DNA of 64,000 nt. Origin: Marinomonas sp. MED121 (GTDB lineage Bacteria > Pseudomonadota > Gammaproteobacteria > Pseudomonadales > Marinomonadaceae). The notes beneath the pieces are model-generated. The model did no database searches. It saw only the letters and a program-made list of their open reading frames with translations, and was not told where the DNA came from. Numbering within the stretch: the first letter of the stretch is position 1; every line of letters begins with the position of its first letter. The translations under genes and the position numbers were made by a program. Location of the stretch: NCBI RefSeq assembly GCF_000153025.1, contig NZ_CH672429.1, positions 1,105,079-1,169,078 on the forward strand, in the 5' to 3' direction. This document shows, piece after piece, positions 26,794 to 34,842 of this stretch.

Positions 26794-27156
26794 TTAGCCC
26801 AATAAGGTCAAGACATTACCATCAGGGTCTTTAAAATGAGCAAGGCTTGCCCCCCATTCTTGCTCTTCGGGTGACCCTTGAAAAATAACACCTTTCGACA
26901 CTAGTTCCGCATAAGCGTCATTCACGTTTTCAACTTGTAAACTGATACCAAGAAAGCGGCCTACTAAAACGCGGGCTTCCTCATCACTTGGGTCTTGCTG
27001 CTCTAGGGCAAGCGTTCCGCCTGTTAAGCTAAACTCAGCCCAACCCAATTCATGATTCACACTCTTTAGAGGAAGCCCTAAAGTATCTGAATAAAAAGCG
27101 ATACTTTGCTCAAAATTAAAACAAAAAATCCTATGACAATAGAGAGTGTATTTCAT
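26794..27156 (-). CDS. VOC-family protein, glyoxalase/bleomycin-resistance-like
   Basis: A 120-aa protein with FEQSIAFYSDTLGLPLKSV at the N-terminus and LAHFKDPDGNVLTLLG at the C-terminus, a single VOC domain. The enzymatic role is unknown. Its promoter region was displaced by the MITE at 27170, whose end lies 14 bp before the start codon. Confidence 0.82.
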   Translation of the reverse strand: MKYTLYCHRIFCFNFEQSIAFYSDTLGLPLKSVNHELGWAEFSLTGGTLALEQQDPSDEEARVLVGRFLGISLQVENVNDAYAELVSKGVIFQGSPEEQEWGASLAHFKDPDGNVLTLLG

Positions 27157-27169
27157 TGCTGGTCTCCTT

Positions 27170-27421
27170 GGGAACCTGCGGATAAGTTCTCCCGCCTCAG
27201 CGTGTGGATAAAAGCCTCTAGATTTATGACGAGGAGCGAAACTTAATAGTTATTCTATTGATAAGGTCCTCAACATAAAGATAGGGCTTTTAGACCACGC
27301 CCTACGGGTCATTAAATAATACCTACTCATCATTTCAGAAAACGTAACGCCTTGTGTGATACTTTTCCCCATATACCCTAAAAGAGCAGACTGAGAAGAG
27401 GAAACTTATTCGCAGGTTCCC
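27170..27421 (-). mobile_element. MITE-like element, copy B (252 bp)
   Basis: Ends GGGAACCTGCGGATAAG and CTTATTCGCAGGTTCCC, inverted relative to copy A by its interior. The right flank is TA, the left TT (probably a decayed TA). The right end supplies the C of the CTA that forms the stop codon of the nucleotidyltransferase gene. Internal deletion relative to copies A and D. Confidence 0.88.
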
Positions 27422-27903
27422 TAGCCTATTGCCTGGATATCGAACAGATCGACATCTCTTGCTAACAAGGTTTTGTACTGGATAAGTTGTGTTTTAGGCA
27501 TTAAAGGGACTCTTATACCCTCAAATTCAGACATCACCGAGGTGGTGAAATCGATATTTTGATTAACCCAATCACCGTCTTTTTGTCTGATTTTTACCCC
27601 TGGCACTAAGCCAATTTCAATTTTCTGATCTTGATAAATAAGTTGTAGGTATTCTAGATCCCATTCGCCTTCTAGGTAATGGGTTAGAGGTTTGGAGATA
27701 AAAGGGGCAAGTTCTTGTTCCAGTTTAGCCGCATCTTCTTTTGGAATATAAAGGTCAATATCTGCAATCGGCCTTTGAGCACCATAAATATAGGCCGCTA
27801 GACCACCGACAATCTGATAAGGCACATCAGCGTGCTCTAAAATGGATTGAATCCAAAGCAGTGCATTTTTTACCTTATCTAAATCCATTTTATAATTTTT
27901 CAT
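27421..27903 (-). CDS. Nucleotidyltransferase-fold protein
   Basis: 160 aa with the pattern IVGGLAAYIYGAQRPIADIDLYI (about 26-48): GG, then a D-x-D metal pair, as in MNT-domain and aminoglycoside nucleotidyltransferase-like proteins. The stop codon TAG is formed at the MITE junction; with the MITE removed the frame would still end there (TAA). Substrate unknown. It may form an operon with the small lipoprotein and MEKHLA genes upstream. Confidence 0.72.
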   Translation of the reverse strand: MKNYKMDLDKVKNALLWIQSILEHADVPYQIVGGLAAYIYGAQRPIADIDLYIPKEDAAKLEQELAPFISKPLTHYLEGEWDLEYLQLIYQDQKIEIGLVPGVKIRQKDGDWVNQNIDFTTSVMSEFEGIRVPLMPKTQLIQYKTLLARDVDLFDIQAIG

Positions 27904-27918
27904 GCCTTTGACTCCTCG

Positions 27919-28233
27919 CTAAAGTGGATTAGCAATACAGACTTTATAAATCTTAAGCCATGTCTGATAGTTTAGTTGATCCGTGAAATCCTGTTCATTT
28001 ACCTTGTTATCACTATGTGATTGATTGCATTGATTTTGGGTACCACACACGCTTTCTTTAAGGTCAGCAATTTCTTCTGTCACGCAACCTGAGTAGAATT
28101 CATGCTTTGCTATCATGTTATCAAGCTGACGCCTTTCTTTTGCATTTAGCCCTGTTTTAGCTGGGCCATTATGGGTTGAGCAGCCAAGATTGAATAACAA
28201 ACCAAGTAGGGAGAATGTAAAAAGGAGTTTCAT
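27919..28233 (-). CDS. Small putative lipoprotein
   Basis: 104 aa with a lipoprotein signal peptide ending LLFNLGC (Cys18). The mature part is short and polar with three further cysteines (SGCVTEE, SVCGTQNQC), suggesting disulfides. I do not recognise a family. It lies between the nucleotidyltransferase and MEKHLA genes on the same strand. Confidence 0.65.
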   Translation of the reverse strand: MKLLFTFSLLGLLFNLGCSTHNGPAKTGLNAKERRQLDNMIAKHEFYSGCVTEEIADLKESVCGTQNQCNQSHSDNKVNEQDFTDQLNYQTWLKIYKVCIANPL

Positions 28234-28263
28234 ATCAGATTCTTCATACCCTATCCATTTGAA

Positions 28264-28755
28264 CTAAAGAAAATCCCATTGTGAGAACACCGCCGCCTGT
28301 CCATAGTAATTCGCCTTAGCATCAATAATATTCCACACGATTGCCTGTTTTATCATAAAACGTTTTCCCTTAGCAGAAATACGCACCCCCGAATAATCAT
28401 CAATATAACCTTGGCGTGACACCGTATTTAAAAGGTATTCCCTATCGGCCTGATTAATGGTTTCAGCGGATAAACGAGAGGGCATTTGAGTCAAGTCTTG
28501 CCAGCTTATTTCAAATAATTCGAGGGCGCTTTTATTACCAAAATTAAAGATAGGGTCGTCACCCAAACCATGTGATAGCAAGACAAAAGGCGCTGTGTCT
28601 AATTGCTCGATAATACTTAATGACGCGTCACTATTCATGCCGTTATAGACAAGCAAATCATTGCCAGTTAAACGCTGAAAGCTTTCAACCAGTCGAGCAC
28701 CATGCTCAAGATAAAAAGGGTTTGTTAAAGGCTTATCCATCATAATTTGCTTCAA
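28264..28755 (-). CDS. MEKHLA-domain (PAS-like) protein
   Basis: 163 aa. Residues about 53-160 match the MEKHLA pattern: FVLLSHGLGDDPIFNFGNKSALELFEISWQDL, then GYIDDYSGVRISAKGKRFMIKQAIVWNI. The domain is PAS-related and usually a sensory or light/redox module, in bacteria often as a single-domain protein. No output domain is attached. Confidence 0.78.
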   Translation of the reverse strand: MKQIMMDKPLTNPFYLEHGARLVESFQRLTGNDLLVYNGMNSDASLSIIEQLDTAPFVLLSHGLGDDPIFNFGNKSALELFEISWQDLTQMPSRLSAETINQADREYLLNTVSRQGYIDDYSGVRISAKGKRFMIKQAIVWNIIDAKANYYGQAAVFSQWDFL

Positions 28756-28798
28756 AGTTAATCAGTTATCAGCAGAATATAACAAATTTAAATCAAGT

Positions 28799-29470
28799 TT
28801 AACTGAGGACAAGTGCGCTTAACTCGTCCAACTGACTTAGGGTCATACTCGCTGTCATTCCCCAAGGGTCGAATATGGCCTTATCTGAGCGCTTTACCCA
28901 AGCCGCATTTAAACCAAAAGAAAGTGCCCCAATAAGGTCAAAACTATTACTTGAAACCAACCAGGTATTGGCTTTATCAGCGCCAGTTTTATCCAAGAAG
29001 AGTTGGTAAACGCTAGGGTTAGGCTTAAAGGTTTGAAGCTCATCAACACTGACAATATCAATAAAATAATCATCTAAGCCAGCATGCTCAAGTAACCGAG
29101 CGACAGCCGCTTTTGTGCCGTTAGAAAAAGCATATACTTGGGTACCAGCGGCTTTTAGCTTTGTTAAGGCGGGTTTTACATCGTCAAAGGCGGGTAAGCA
29201 TCCATAGGCTTGAATTAGCTCGTCTTTTTGCGCTTGAGTTAAAGTCGTCTCCATCTCAAGACAGGTATATTCAAGGGCTTCTTTGGTACAAACAGAAAAG
29301 TCTTGGTAAGACTGCATCAAGCCTCGCCTAAAAGCATATTCTAGCTGCTTTTCTCGCCACCTCGTTGAAAACCGGGTCGCGCTCTCGCCTATCATACTTT
29401 CAATTTTGGGTACTAAACCCTGAGTATTAATTAAGGTGCCATACACATCAAACGCAAATACTAACGACAT
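28799..29470 (-). CDS. Type II haloacid dehalogenase (HAD superfamily)
   Basis: 223 aa with nucleophile Asp8 in FAFDVYGTLIN, motif II SNG near 116, motif III Lys in FKPNPSVYQ and the SSNSFDLIGA segment that marks the (S)-2-haloacid dehalogenase branch. It would hydrolyse the carbon-halogen bond of 2-haloacids, although many such proteins act on other substrates in vivo. Confidence 0.85.
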   Translation of the reverse strand: MSLVFAFDVYGTLINTQGLVPKIESMIGESATRFSTRWREKQLEYAFRRGLMQSYQDFSVCTKEALEYTCLEMETTLTQAQKDELIQAYGCLPAFDDVKPALTKLKAAGTQVYAFSNGTKAAVARLLEHAGLDDYFIDIVSVDELQTFKPNPSVYQLFLDKTGADKANTWLVSSNSFDLIGALSFGLNAAWVKRSDKAIFDPWGMTASMTLSQLDELSALVLS

Positions 29471-29542
29471 GATCTAATCTCAGTAAGTCATCCTAGAAAC
29501 CTTAAAATTAAAGAAAACACTCGCCCCTGTCTATAAGACTTA

Positions 29543-29597
29543 AGGAGCCTGCGAATAAGTTACCCGCAAAGATGAGAGGATGTATTCGAAGGTTCCT
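29543..29597. mobile_element. Remnant MITE, ends only (55 bp)
   Basis: AGGAGCCTGCGAATAAGTT...TATTCGAAGGTTCCT with TA on both flanks: the two ends of the family with almost all the interior lost. It lies just before the SoxR-type promoter. Confidence 0.75.
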
Positions 29598-29667
29598 TAA
29601 ACAGAGTGTTAAATCACCTTTAAAATTTTAAAAAGTGAAAACAGGATAAAAAAAGTTAAAAAAACAC

Positions 29668-29698
29668 TTTACCTCAAGTTAACTTGAGGAATTAACCT
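29668..29698 (+). promoter_or_regulatory. SoxR-dependent promoter
   Basis: TTTACC, a 19-bp spacer containing the perfect palindrome CCTCAAGTTAACTTGAGG (29672-29689), and a weak -10 at 29693. As remembered, this matches the E. coli soxS operator and its overlong 19-bp spacing, which SoxR needs to activate. It lies 44 bp before the VOC gene start at 29742. Confidence 0.92.
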
Positions 29699-29741
29699 TG
29701 TGTCATTCCAAACACTCAACCCTTTTTGCAAGGAAGACATC

Positions 29742-30161
29742 ATGATACAACTCGAACACATAAACCTAGTCGTTAAAGATATCCCTGCCATGCTCAATTT
29801 TTATCAAGCGGTTTTCCCCCATTGGCGAATCCGCGATGAAGGGAAAGGAGAATGGTATGGCAAGCCCAGAAACTGGTTACATTTTGGTGATGATTATCAC
29901 TACATTGCCCTAAGTGATCATGGTGAAGGGGAAAATCGAGATCTTGAAGGTCATCAGCTTGGTTTGGCGCATTTTGCTTATGTCACCAATAACCTAGATG
30001 CCGTGATTAATCGTTTACTTGCTGCTGGCTTTGAAATCGCCAAAAATGGCGCACAGGACCTTTATCGTAAGAATGTCTACTTTTTGGACCCCGCAGGATT
30101 CGAAGTAGAGTTTGTTGAATATTTAAGTGATGATCCAAAAGAGAGAAATCTATCCAGCTAA
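29742..30161 (+). CDS. VOC-family protein under SoxR control
   Basis: 139 aa from the ATG at 29742, which has AAGGAAG upstream; a GTG fourteen codons earlier is less likely. The sequence MIQLEHINLVVKDIPAMLNFY and YRKNVYFLDPAGFEVEFVEYL show one VOC domain. Controlled by the oxidant- and drug-sensing SoxR box, it is probably involved in tolerance of redox-cycling compounds, perhaps by drug binding or by isomerising an electrophile. The soxR gene is not in this window. Confidence 0.85.
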   Translation: MIQLEHINLVVKDIPAMLNFYQAVFPHWRIRDEGKGEWYGKPRNWLHFGDDYHYIALSDHGEGENRDLEGHQLGLAHFAYVTNNLDAVINRLLAAGFEIAKNGAQDLYRKNVYFLDPAGFEVEFVEYLSDDPKERNLSS

Positions 30162-30214
30162 ACTTAGACTTTTATAAAGTAAAACCTAGTCTAAAGGCAC
30201 TCACTTTCCATGTT

Positions 30215-30958
30215 TCACTCATCCCCAAGCTCTGGGGCCTGATATTTAAAGCGGGGGATTTCTCCCGCTTCAAGTAAGTCTTGATAAGCCTTGCGTACTT
30301 TTTCAACCATGGCTTTAGGGGTTTTATTGCTCATGGCCATATAAGGTCTTGAGACTTTAAATGAAATCAGCTTTTCAATTTTTTCTATGGGCTGACCTAA
30401 CGCATTAAACGCCTCGACTAAAACAGGGTAAGAGCCCAAAATCAGATCGATTCGATTACGCATGAGCATCTTAATGCTTTGACTACGCTCTGACACCGCA
30501 TTGATATTGGTAAAGCCTTCCGACTTTAGAATCTCATGATTTACATCCAAGAAATTGACACCGATGGCATACTTTTTCGCGTCTTCAAGTGTGTTCGCTC
30601 GAATATGTGGGTTAGTTTTCAAACGATAAAGCGCCGAGTTATGCTCCTCTGATGCTAGCAAGCCTATCCATTGAAATTTTGCTTCTCTCTCTGCCGTGCG
30701 ATTAATAGTATAAATTAAGGTATTTTTATCATGCTGAGCCATCGCATAAGCCCGTGCCCAAGGATAAACCTGAAAATTTGCCGTCAAACCCGCTTCTTTT
30801 AAAACCATACGAACCAATCGGGTTGCTGTCCCCTTCACTTCCCCTCCCTCTAAATAATTTAGTGGTTTGAGGTTTTCGGTAACCACCTGAATATCATCAT
30901 CCGCATAACAAGATAAAGTGGTACTCAAGATCAAGACTAAAGGAGCAAGGGGTTTCAT
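30215..30958 (-). CDS. Periplasmic solute-binding protein, family 3, orphan
   Basis: 247 aa with a signal peptide cleaved near CYADDD and SBP3 features: LKPLNYLEGGEVKGTATRLVRMVL and FQVYPWARAYAMAQ. The PWARAY segment matches the other orphans. No transporter genes adjoin. The ligand is unknown. Confidence 0.85.
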   Translation of the reverse strand: MKPLAPLVLILSTTLSCYADDDIQVVTENLKPLNYLEGGEVKGTATRLVRMVLKEAGLTANFQVYPWARAYAMAQHDKNTLIYTINRTAEREAKFQWIGLLASEEHNSALYRLKTNPHIRANTLEDAKKYAIGVNFLDVNHEILKSEGFTNINAVSERSQSIKMLMRNRIDLILGSYPVLVEAFNALGQPIEKIEKLISFKVSRPYMAMSNKTPKAMVEKVRKAYQDLLEAGEIPRFKYQAPELGDE

Positions 30959-31076
30959 GTGAGATTTAGGTCTAATTAGGCTAAGTGGCGATTATAATTT
31001 ACCCTCTGCATCTGACACTAGGTAATCGATCACAAATTCAGCGCTTTTTTACACTAATGAGCAATTAATTGATCTA

Positions 31077-31270
31077 GGGAGCCTGCGATTAAGCCATTTC
31101 TGCTAAGTCATCTCTTTTTAGACGTCTGACAAATGACAGACAAAACGGCACCTTTTCTAAAATGCCGTACAAGCATTAATCAAAGACCCGAAGGGCCTGA
31201 TCTAAAAGCCTTACCTTTAACTGGAGAAGCGGACCAATAGAGGAACAATCAATAGAACAAGGATTAAATC
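31077..31270 (+). mobile_element. Left part of a diverged MITE
   Basis: Preceded by TA; begins GGGAGCCTGCGATTAAGCC and retains internal segments of the family (AAAGACCCGAAGGGC, then TCTAAAAGCC). The other end is missing nearby. The closest counterpart is the inverted end at 33720-33739. Confidence 0.7.
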
Positions 31271-31367
31271 GCGTCCTCACTTTTCTCACTCTTTTTTCTC
31301 ACTATTAAAGATAAGTAAACTTGATTCATCAAGAGACTAACAAATAGGGTTAGTCGTTGATAAGTCT

Positions 31368-32999
31368 TCATGAGACATAATTGCCTTTGAGATTGGAGAT
31401 AAGGCGAGAATGTCCACTTGCTTCCAGCTCTTTTGCTATGCCTTGTTCTAAATCGCCTAAATGAATTTCAAAGTCAGGTGTTTTTGGTGCTTGTCTATCA
31501 CCTTCAAGTTGAATGCCGGCATAGCCTCTTTGAATGGATTGCATTGATGCAAAACGCACTACATTCATTATGCTAGCGCCAGACAAAGGGTATTTGTCCG
31601 CAAGATGGGTTAAATCTATTTTGTCTTCCAGCTTCGCTTTATCTGAAAAGCTTTTTTGCCATAGGGTTAAACGCTCTTGAGCGGCTGGGACAGGAAAATA
31701 GATAATCGATTCAAAACGGCGAAAAAATGCATCATCAAGGTTATCTTTCAGGTTTGAGGCTAATATCGCGATACCATTAAAAGTCTCAATACGCTGCAAT
31801 AAGTAAGCAACATTTTGGTTCGCAAATTGATCGTTGGCACTCTTTGCCTGATTACGTTTTCCAAACAGGGCATCGGCTTCATCAAACAATAAAATCCACT
31901 TTTTATCTTCTGCCAGATCAAATACCTTGGCTAAATTCTTTTCAGTTTCGCCAATGTATTTCGACACCATTAATGACAAATCTATTCGATAAACATCATG
32001 CCCAGAAACCTTGCCTAGAAGGCTGGCAGTTAATGTTTTCCCCGTGCCTGGCGGGCCATAAAATAAAGCGCGATAACCAGGACGAATCTTGCCTTTGAGC
32101 CCCCATTCTTGCATCAGACGCTCGCCATACAAAATATGATGCTGAATATCTAACACTTGCGCCATGACGGCATCAGGCAAGATAAGTTGCTGCCAATCAA
32201 GGTCTGTAAAAACATATTGAGCAGGGAAGTTTTGATTCGTTTCGGGCCTTAAAGCGCGGCCAGTGGTAAATCGATACAGGGCCTCTTCGGTTAAGCCTAT
32301 TGGCATGGACATGAGGTGATTAGACTCGCTACGCTCTAACCTTAGCACCTGACTTAGGCCCTTAAGGCTCAATACTTGCTCTGGACTAAGGCTCTGACTT
32401 TCTCCTTCACTTTCTTCTTCAACAATGGCTTGTAGCCAGTTTTGAATATCAAAATGCGTCTCTAGCCTTGCACCAGATAATATAAATGCCAGTGTCATCC
32501 CACTCGCGTAGGGTTTATCTTGCTCAAGCTGAACACCAAACTCAAAGTAGGTTAATCCTGTCACCTCATTTCGCATCAATAAGGGATCAAATAAGCTTGG
32601 CCTAATCTCACTCGCGAGAGCCAAAACCAGCGCTAATCTATGTTCAACAGACAACTCAAACTCAAGGACAAAGTTGGCATAAGCACTCAAGGCCTGATGT
32701 CTATGATGGCCACTTCTCTCATTAAACTGACTGGATCGCCCCCAATTCTGCGCCTTTAAAATAGGAGGGCTAGGTAAATTAAACGACTTGCCTTGTTCAA
32801 GGGTTAAGCCTGCTTTCTCTGATTGATTTAATGCTTGAAAATAAATACTTAAACGGGCTTGTATCAAAGCCTCACACCAAGCAAATTCTTGCGTTAAATC
32901 TTCTGCACTTAAGCGAAGATAGGCCTGATCACGCTCGGGCAATTCAAGCATATGATGAGAAAGTGTTTGCACCTGATTTGAGGAAGTCTTATGTCTCAT
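31368..32999 (-). CDS. AAA+ ATPase of the eCIS-associated type
   Basis: 543 aa. An N-terminal helical region (1-270) precedes one AAA+ module: Walker A GPPGTGKT (315-322), Walker B LLFDEAD (370-376), sensor 1 ASN (414-416), arginine finger FFRRFE (425-430). This architecture is seen in ATPases of extracellular contractile injection clusters, but no sheath, tube or baseplate gene is present. It follows the eCIS-core peptidase gene by 67 bp and is likely cotranscribed. Remodelling or loading of a partner protein is inferred. Confidence 0.8.
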   Translation of the reverse strand: MRHKTSSNQVQTLSHHMLELPERDQAYLRLSAEDLTQEFAWCEALIQARLSIYFQALNQSEKAGLTLEQGKSFNLPSPPILKAQNWGRSSQFNERSGHHRHQALSAYANFVLEFELSVEHRLALVLALASEIRPSLFDPLLMRNEVTGLTYFEFGVQLEQDKPYASGMTLAFILSGARLETHFDIQNWLQAIVEEESEGESQSLSPEQVLSLKGLSQVLRLERSESNHLMSMPIGLTEEALYRFTTGRALRPETNQNFPAQYVFTDLDWQQLILPDAVMAQVLDIQHHILYGERLMQEWGLKGKIRPGYRALFYGPPGTGKTLTASLLGKVSGHDVYRIDLSLMVSKYIGETEKNLAKVFDLAEDKKWILLFDEADALFGKRNQAKSANDQFANQNVAYLLQRIETFNGIAILASNLKDNLDDAFFRRFESIIYFPVPAAQERLTLWQKSFSDKAKLEDKIDLTHLADKYPLSGASIMNVVRFASMQSIQRGYAGIQLEGDRQAPKTPDFEIHLGDLEQGIAKELEASGHSRLISNLKGNYVS

Positions 33000-33066
33000 A
33001 AAAACCTATTTTATTTACAAATAGTCAGTGAATGGATACATGAAAGGTCATGATAGAGCACAGATA

Positions 33067-33522
33067 TCATTGAAAAGATTGCAGCTGAGCTATCTGCTTA
33101 TCTTGCTGAAACATCGATTTATTGTTACTCGCCTCTAAAGCCAGTTGACCCAGCTTAGTCGCATGCTCTTCAAGCTTAGGATCATCATTAACGGCAACCC
33201 CATTAACTTGAGTCGTGGCTTCTACCATGCCCCACATTTGCTGAACCACATGGCCTAATTCATGGGGTAAGTGGTGCTCTTGCCCTAGGGCCAAATAAAT
33301 TTGATTTCCTTGGGCATAGCCATGGGCTTGAACCAAAGCAGGTAAAGGTGAGGCGTAATGTACTCGCACCTGATTAAGGTTCAGCCCAGTCAGTTTTTCC
33401 ATGCCTAATTTAAGCTGGGTAGGTAACCTGACACCGATAGAGCGCGCAGGAAATTGCGTCGGCCAATCCGCTACCTCACTAAAAATGACCATATCTTGTT
33501 TACGTGCTGTCTTATTAAACAT
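33067..33522 (-). CDS. eCIS-core (DUF4157) metallopeptidase-like protein
   Basis: 151 aa from the ATG at 33522 (GGAAAGGAC just upstream; the longer frame starts at TTG). It has the DUF4157 pattern LTGLNLNQVRVHYASPLPALVQAHGYAQGNQIYLALG, then zinc motif HELGH (87-91). This domain, usually a short cassette in eCIS toxins, is here a free-standing protein. It lies upstream of and in line with the AAA+ gene. Substrate unknown. Confidence 0.85.
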   Translation of the reverse strand: MFNKTARKQDMVIFSEVADWPTQFPARSIGVRLPTQLKLGMEKLTGLNLNQVRVHYASPLPALVQAHGYAQGNQIYLALGQEHHLPHELGHVVQQMWGMVEATTQVNGVAVNDDPKLEEHATKLGQLALEASNNKSMFQQDKQIAQLQSFQ

Positions 33523-33540
33523 GTCCTTTCCTTTCAACAA

Positions 33541-33849
33541 TAAACAATGAAGAGGACTAATTTAAGCCGTAATCAGACTGAGTACTGAGCATAAACGAGG
33601 GAAAATTCGGCCTAAAAAGGGCGAAGTGAAATAGATAAATTACTCAAGGAAGACTAAAACTAGATGCTTTTTTCTCGTTGCTTTTATCTAAGCATTTTCA
33701 TCTAAATAGTCTGGTGAGAAGCCTTATTCGCAGCCTCCCTAGAAAAGACCGTAGATTACATTATTTCTACCGCTCTCCTTTGCTTTTATTGGATTAGGGT
33801 TATCACCTTTATCAAAGTATTAAAACCATCATGGTTTAGGAGAAGTTAA
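33541..33849. other. Divergent promoter region with a MITE end
   Basis: The 309-bp gap between the DUF4157 gene and the PatG-domain genes. At 33720-33739 it carries the inverted MITE end CTTATTCGCAGCCTCCC followed by TA (33740-33741). Beyond AT-rich sequence no other element is clear. Confidence 0.6.
33720..33739 (-). mobile_element. Right MITE end, partner of 31077
   Basis: Reads GGGAGGCTGCGAATAAGGC on the minus strand, matching the left end at 31077 at 16 of 19 positions, and is followed by TA. Together they would delimit a 2,663-bp unit (31077-33739) carrying the AAA+ and DUF4157 genes. Confidence 0.55.
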
Positions 33850-34800
33850 ATGAGTGATGTACAAACAAACAATGCATTAGGCCCGACAGAGAGCCCTGCA
33901 CAAGAGGTGCTAGCCGAAGAAACAACTCATACCGCGCAGCGAGTAATGAGCCAATCAGAAACCGCTCTTCCCTTAATCGAACCAACAAATCATATCCTAA
34001 AACCCAGTTATATTTATGTGGCCGGAAAACTAAGACCTCACTTTCCAACCCGCGGATTAGAGAAAGAGTATGATGCGGCATCACAATCATTGGGCGCTAA
34101 TCCAAGTGATTTTAATAAGGTATTTACTTACCAAGAAAATAATCAAACACCCTATCGTTATATTGCCGAGCAAGTAAGTTGGATTTTAAGTGTCAGTGGA
34201 CAAGATGTTTATGTCCTTCTCCCTAACAGTAGTGATGAGCTAAATGAATTTATTGATTCTCTTATTTTTGATGCCGACAGCAATTTGGCAGATGAAACCT
34301 ACTCGGTGGCAATTGGTTCAAAAGGGCCATTAGCACCAGAGGAATATAGCAATGGTGAGCCTTTACCTATGGTAAATTGCCATCACCTTTATCATTTCAC
34401 CACCGCACAATTACAAGATGAATTGAATGATAAAAACACCACAACCATAGCCATCAGCAATGTATTAGAAGCCCTAACCAAACAGCCTAATACGGGCGCA
34501 AGTGATTTTGATAGGGCAAAGAATTTTGCAGCCTTTCGTTATCCCAGCATTTACGCCACTCGACTGGCATCTAATCAGAGCAGCAGCTATTCATCGAGCA
34601 ACCCTGATGACGAACAGTTTCTAGAAAACCTGGAGCTTAAACATTCCAATGTGGCCCCAGGTCGAAAAATTGTCGATATTATTTTGACCTATCAAAAAAA
34701 CATCAGTGGCCGTCAAACAAGCTATTACGCGAGCATAGATGTGACTGACCTCTACCCCTTTTTACATAGCAATCTCACCATTTACATTCCCACAAATTAA
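33850..34800 (+). CDS. Free-standing PatG C-terminal-type domain protein, paralogue 1
   Basis: 316 aa; a polar N-terminal 50 residues precede a domain with YIYVAGKLRPHFPTRGLEKEY, RYIAEQVSWILSVSGQDVYVL, VAIGSKGPLAPEEYSNG and GRKIVDIILTYQKN...DVTDLYPFLHSNL. This is the pattern of the C-terminal domain of the cyanobactin protease PatG, whose function is unknown; the subtilisin domain is absent. A tandem paralogue follows. The two are divergent from the DUF4157/AAA+ pair. Confidence 0.7.
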   Translation: MSDVQTNNALGPTESPAQEVLAEETTHTAQRVMSQSETALPLIEPTNHILKPSYIYVAGKLRPHFPTRGLEKEYDAASQSLGANPSDFNKVFTYQENNQTPYRYIAEQVSWILSVSGQDVYVLLPNSSDELNEFIDSLIFDADSNLADETYSVAIGSKGPLAPEEYSNGEPLPMVNCHHLYHFTTAQLQDELNDKNTTTIAISNVLEALTKQPNTGASDFDRAKNFAAFRYPSIYATRLASNQSSSYSSSNPDDEQFLENLELKHSNVAPGRKIVDIILTYQKNISGRQTSYYASIDVTDLYPFLHSNLTIYIPTN

Positions 34801-34842
34801 GCCTGTGACTGCTACCTAATTAAGTTCAAGAAGGAGAAAAAA

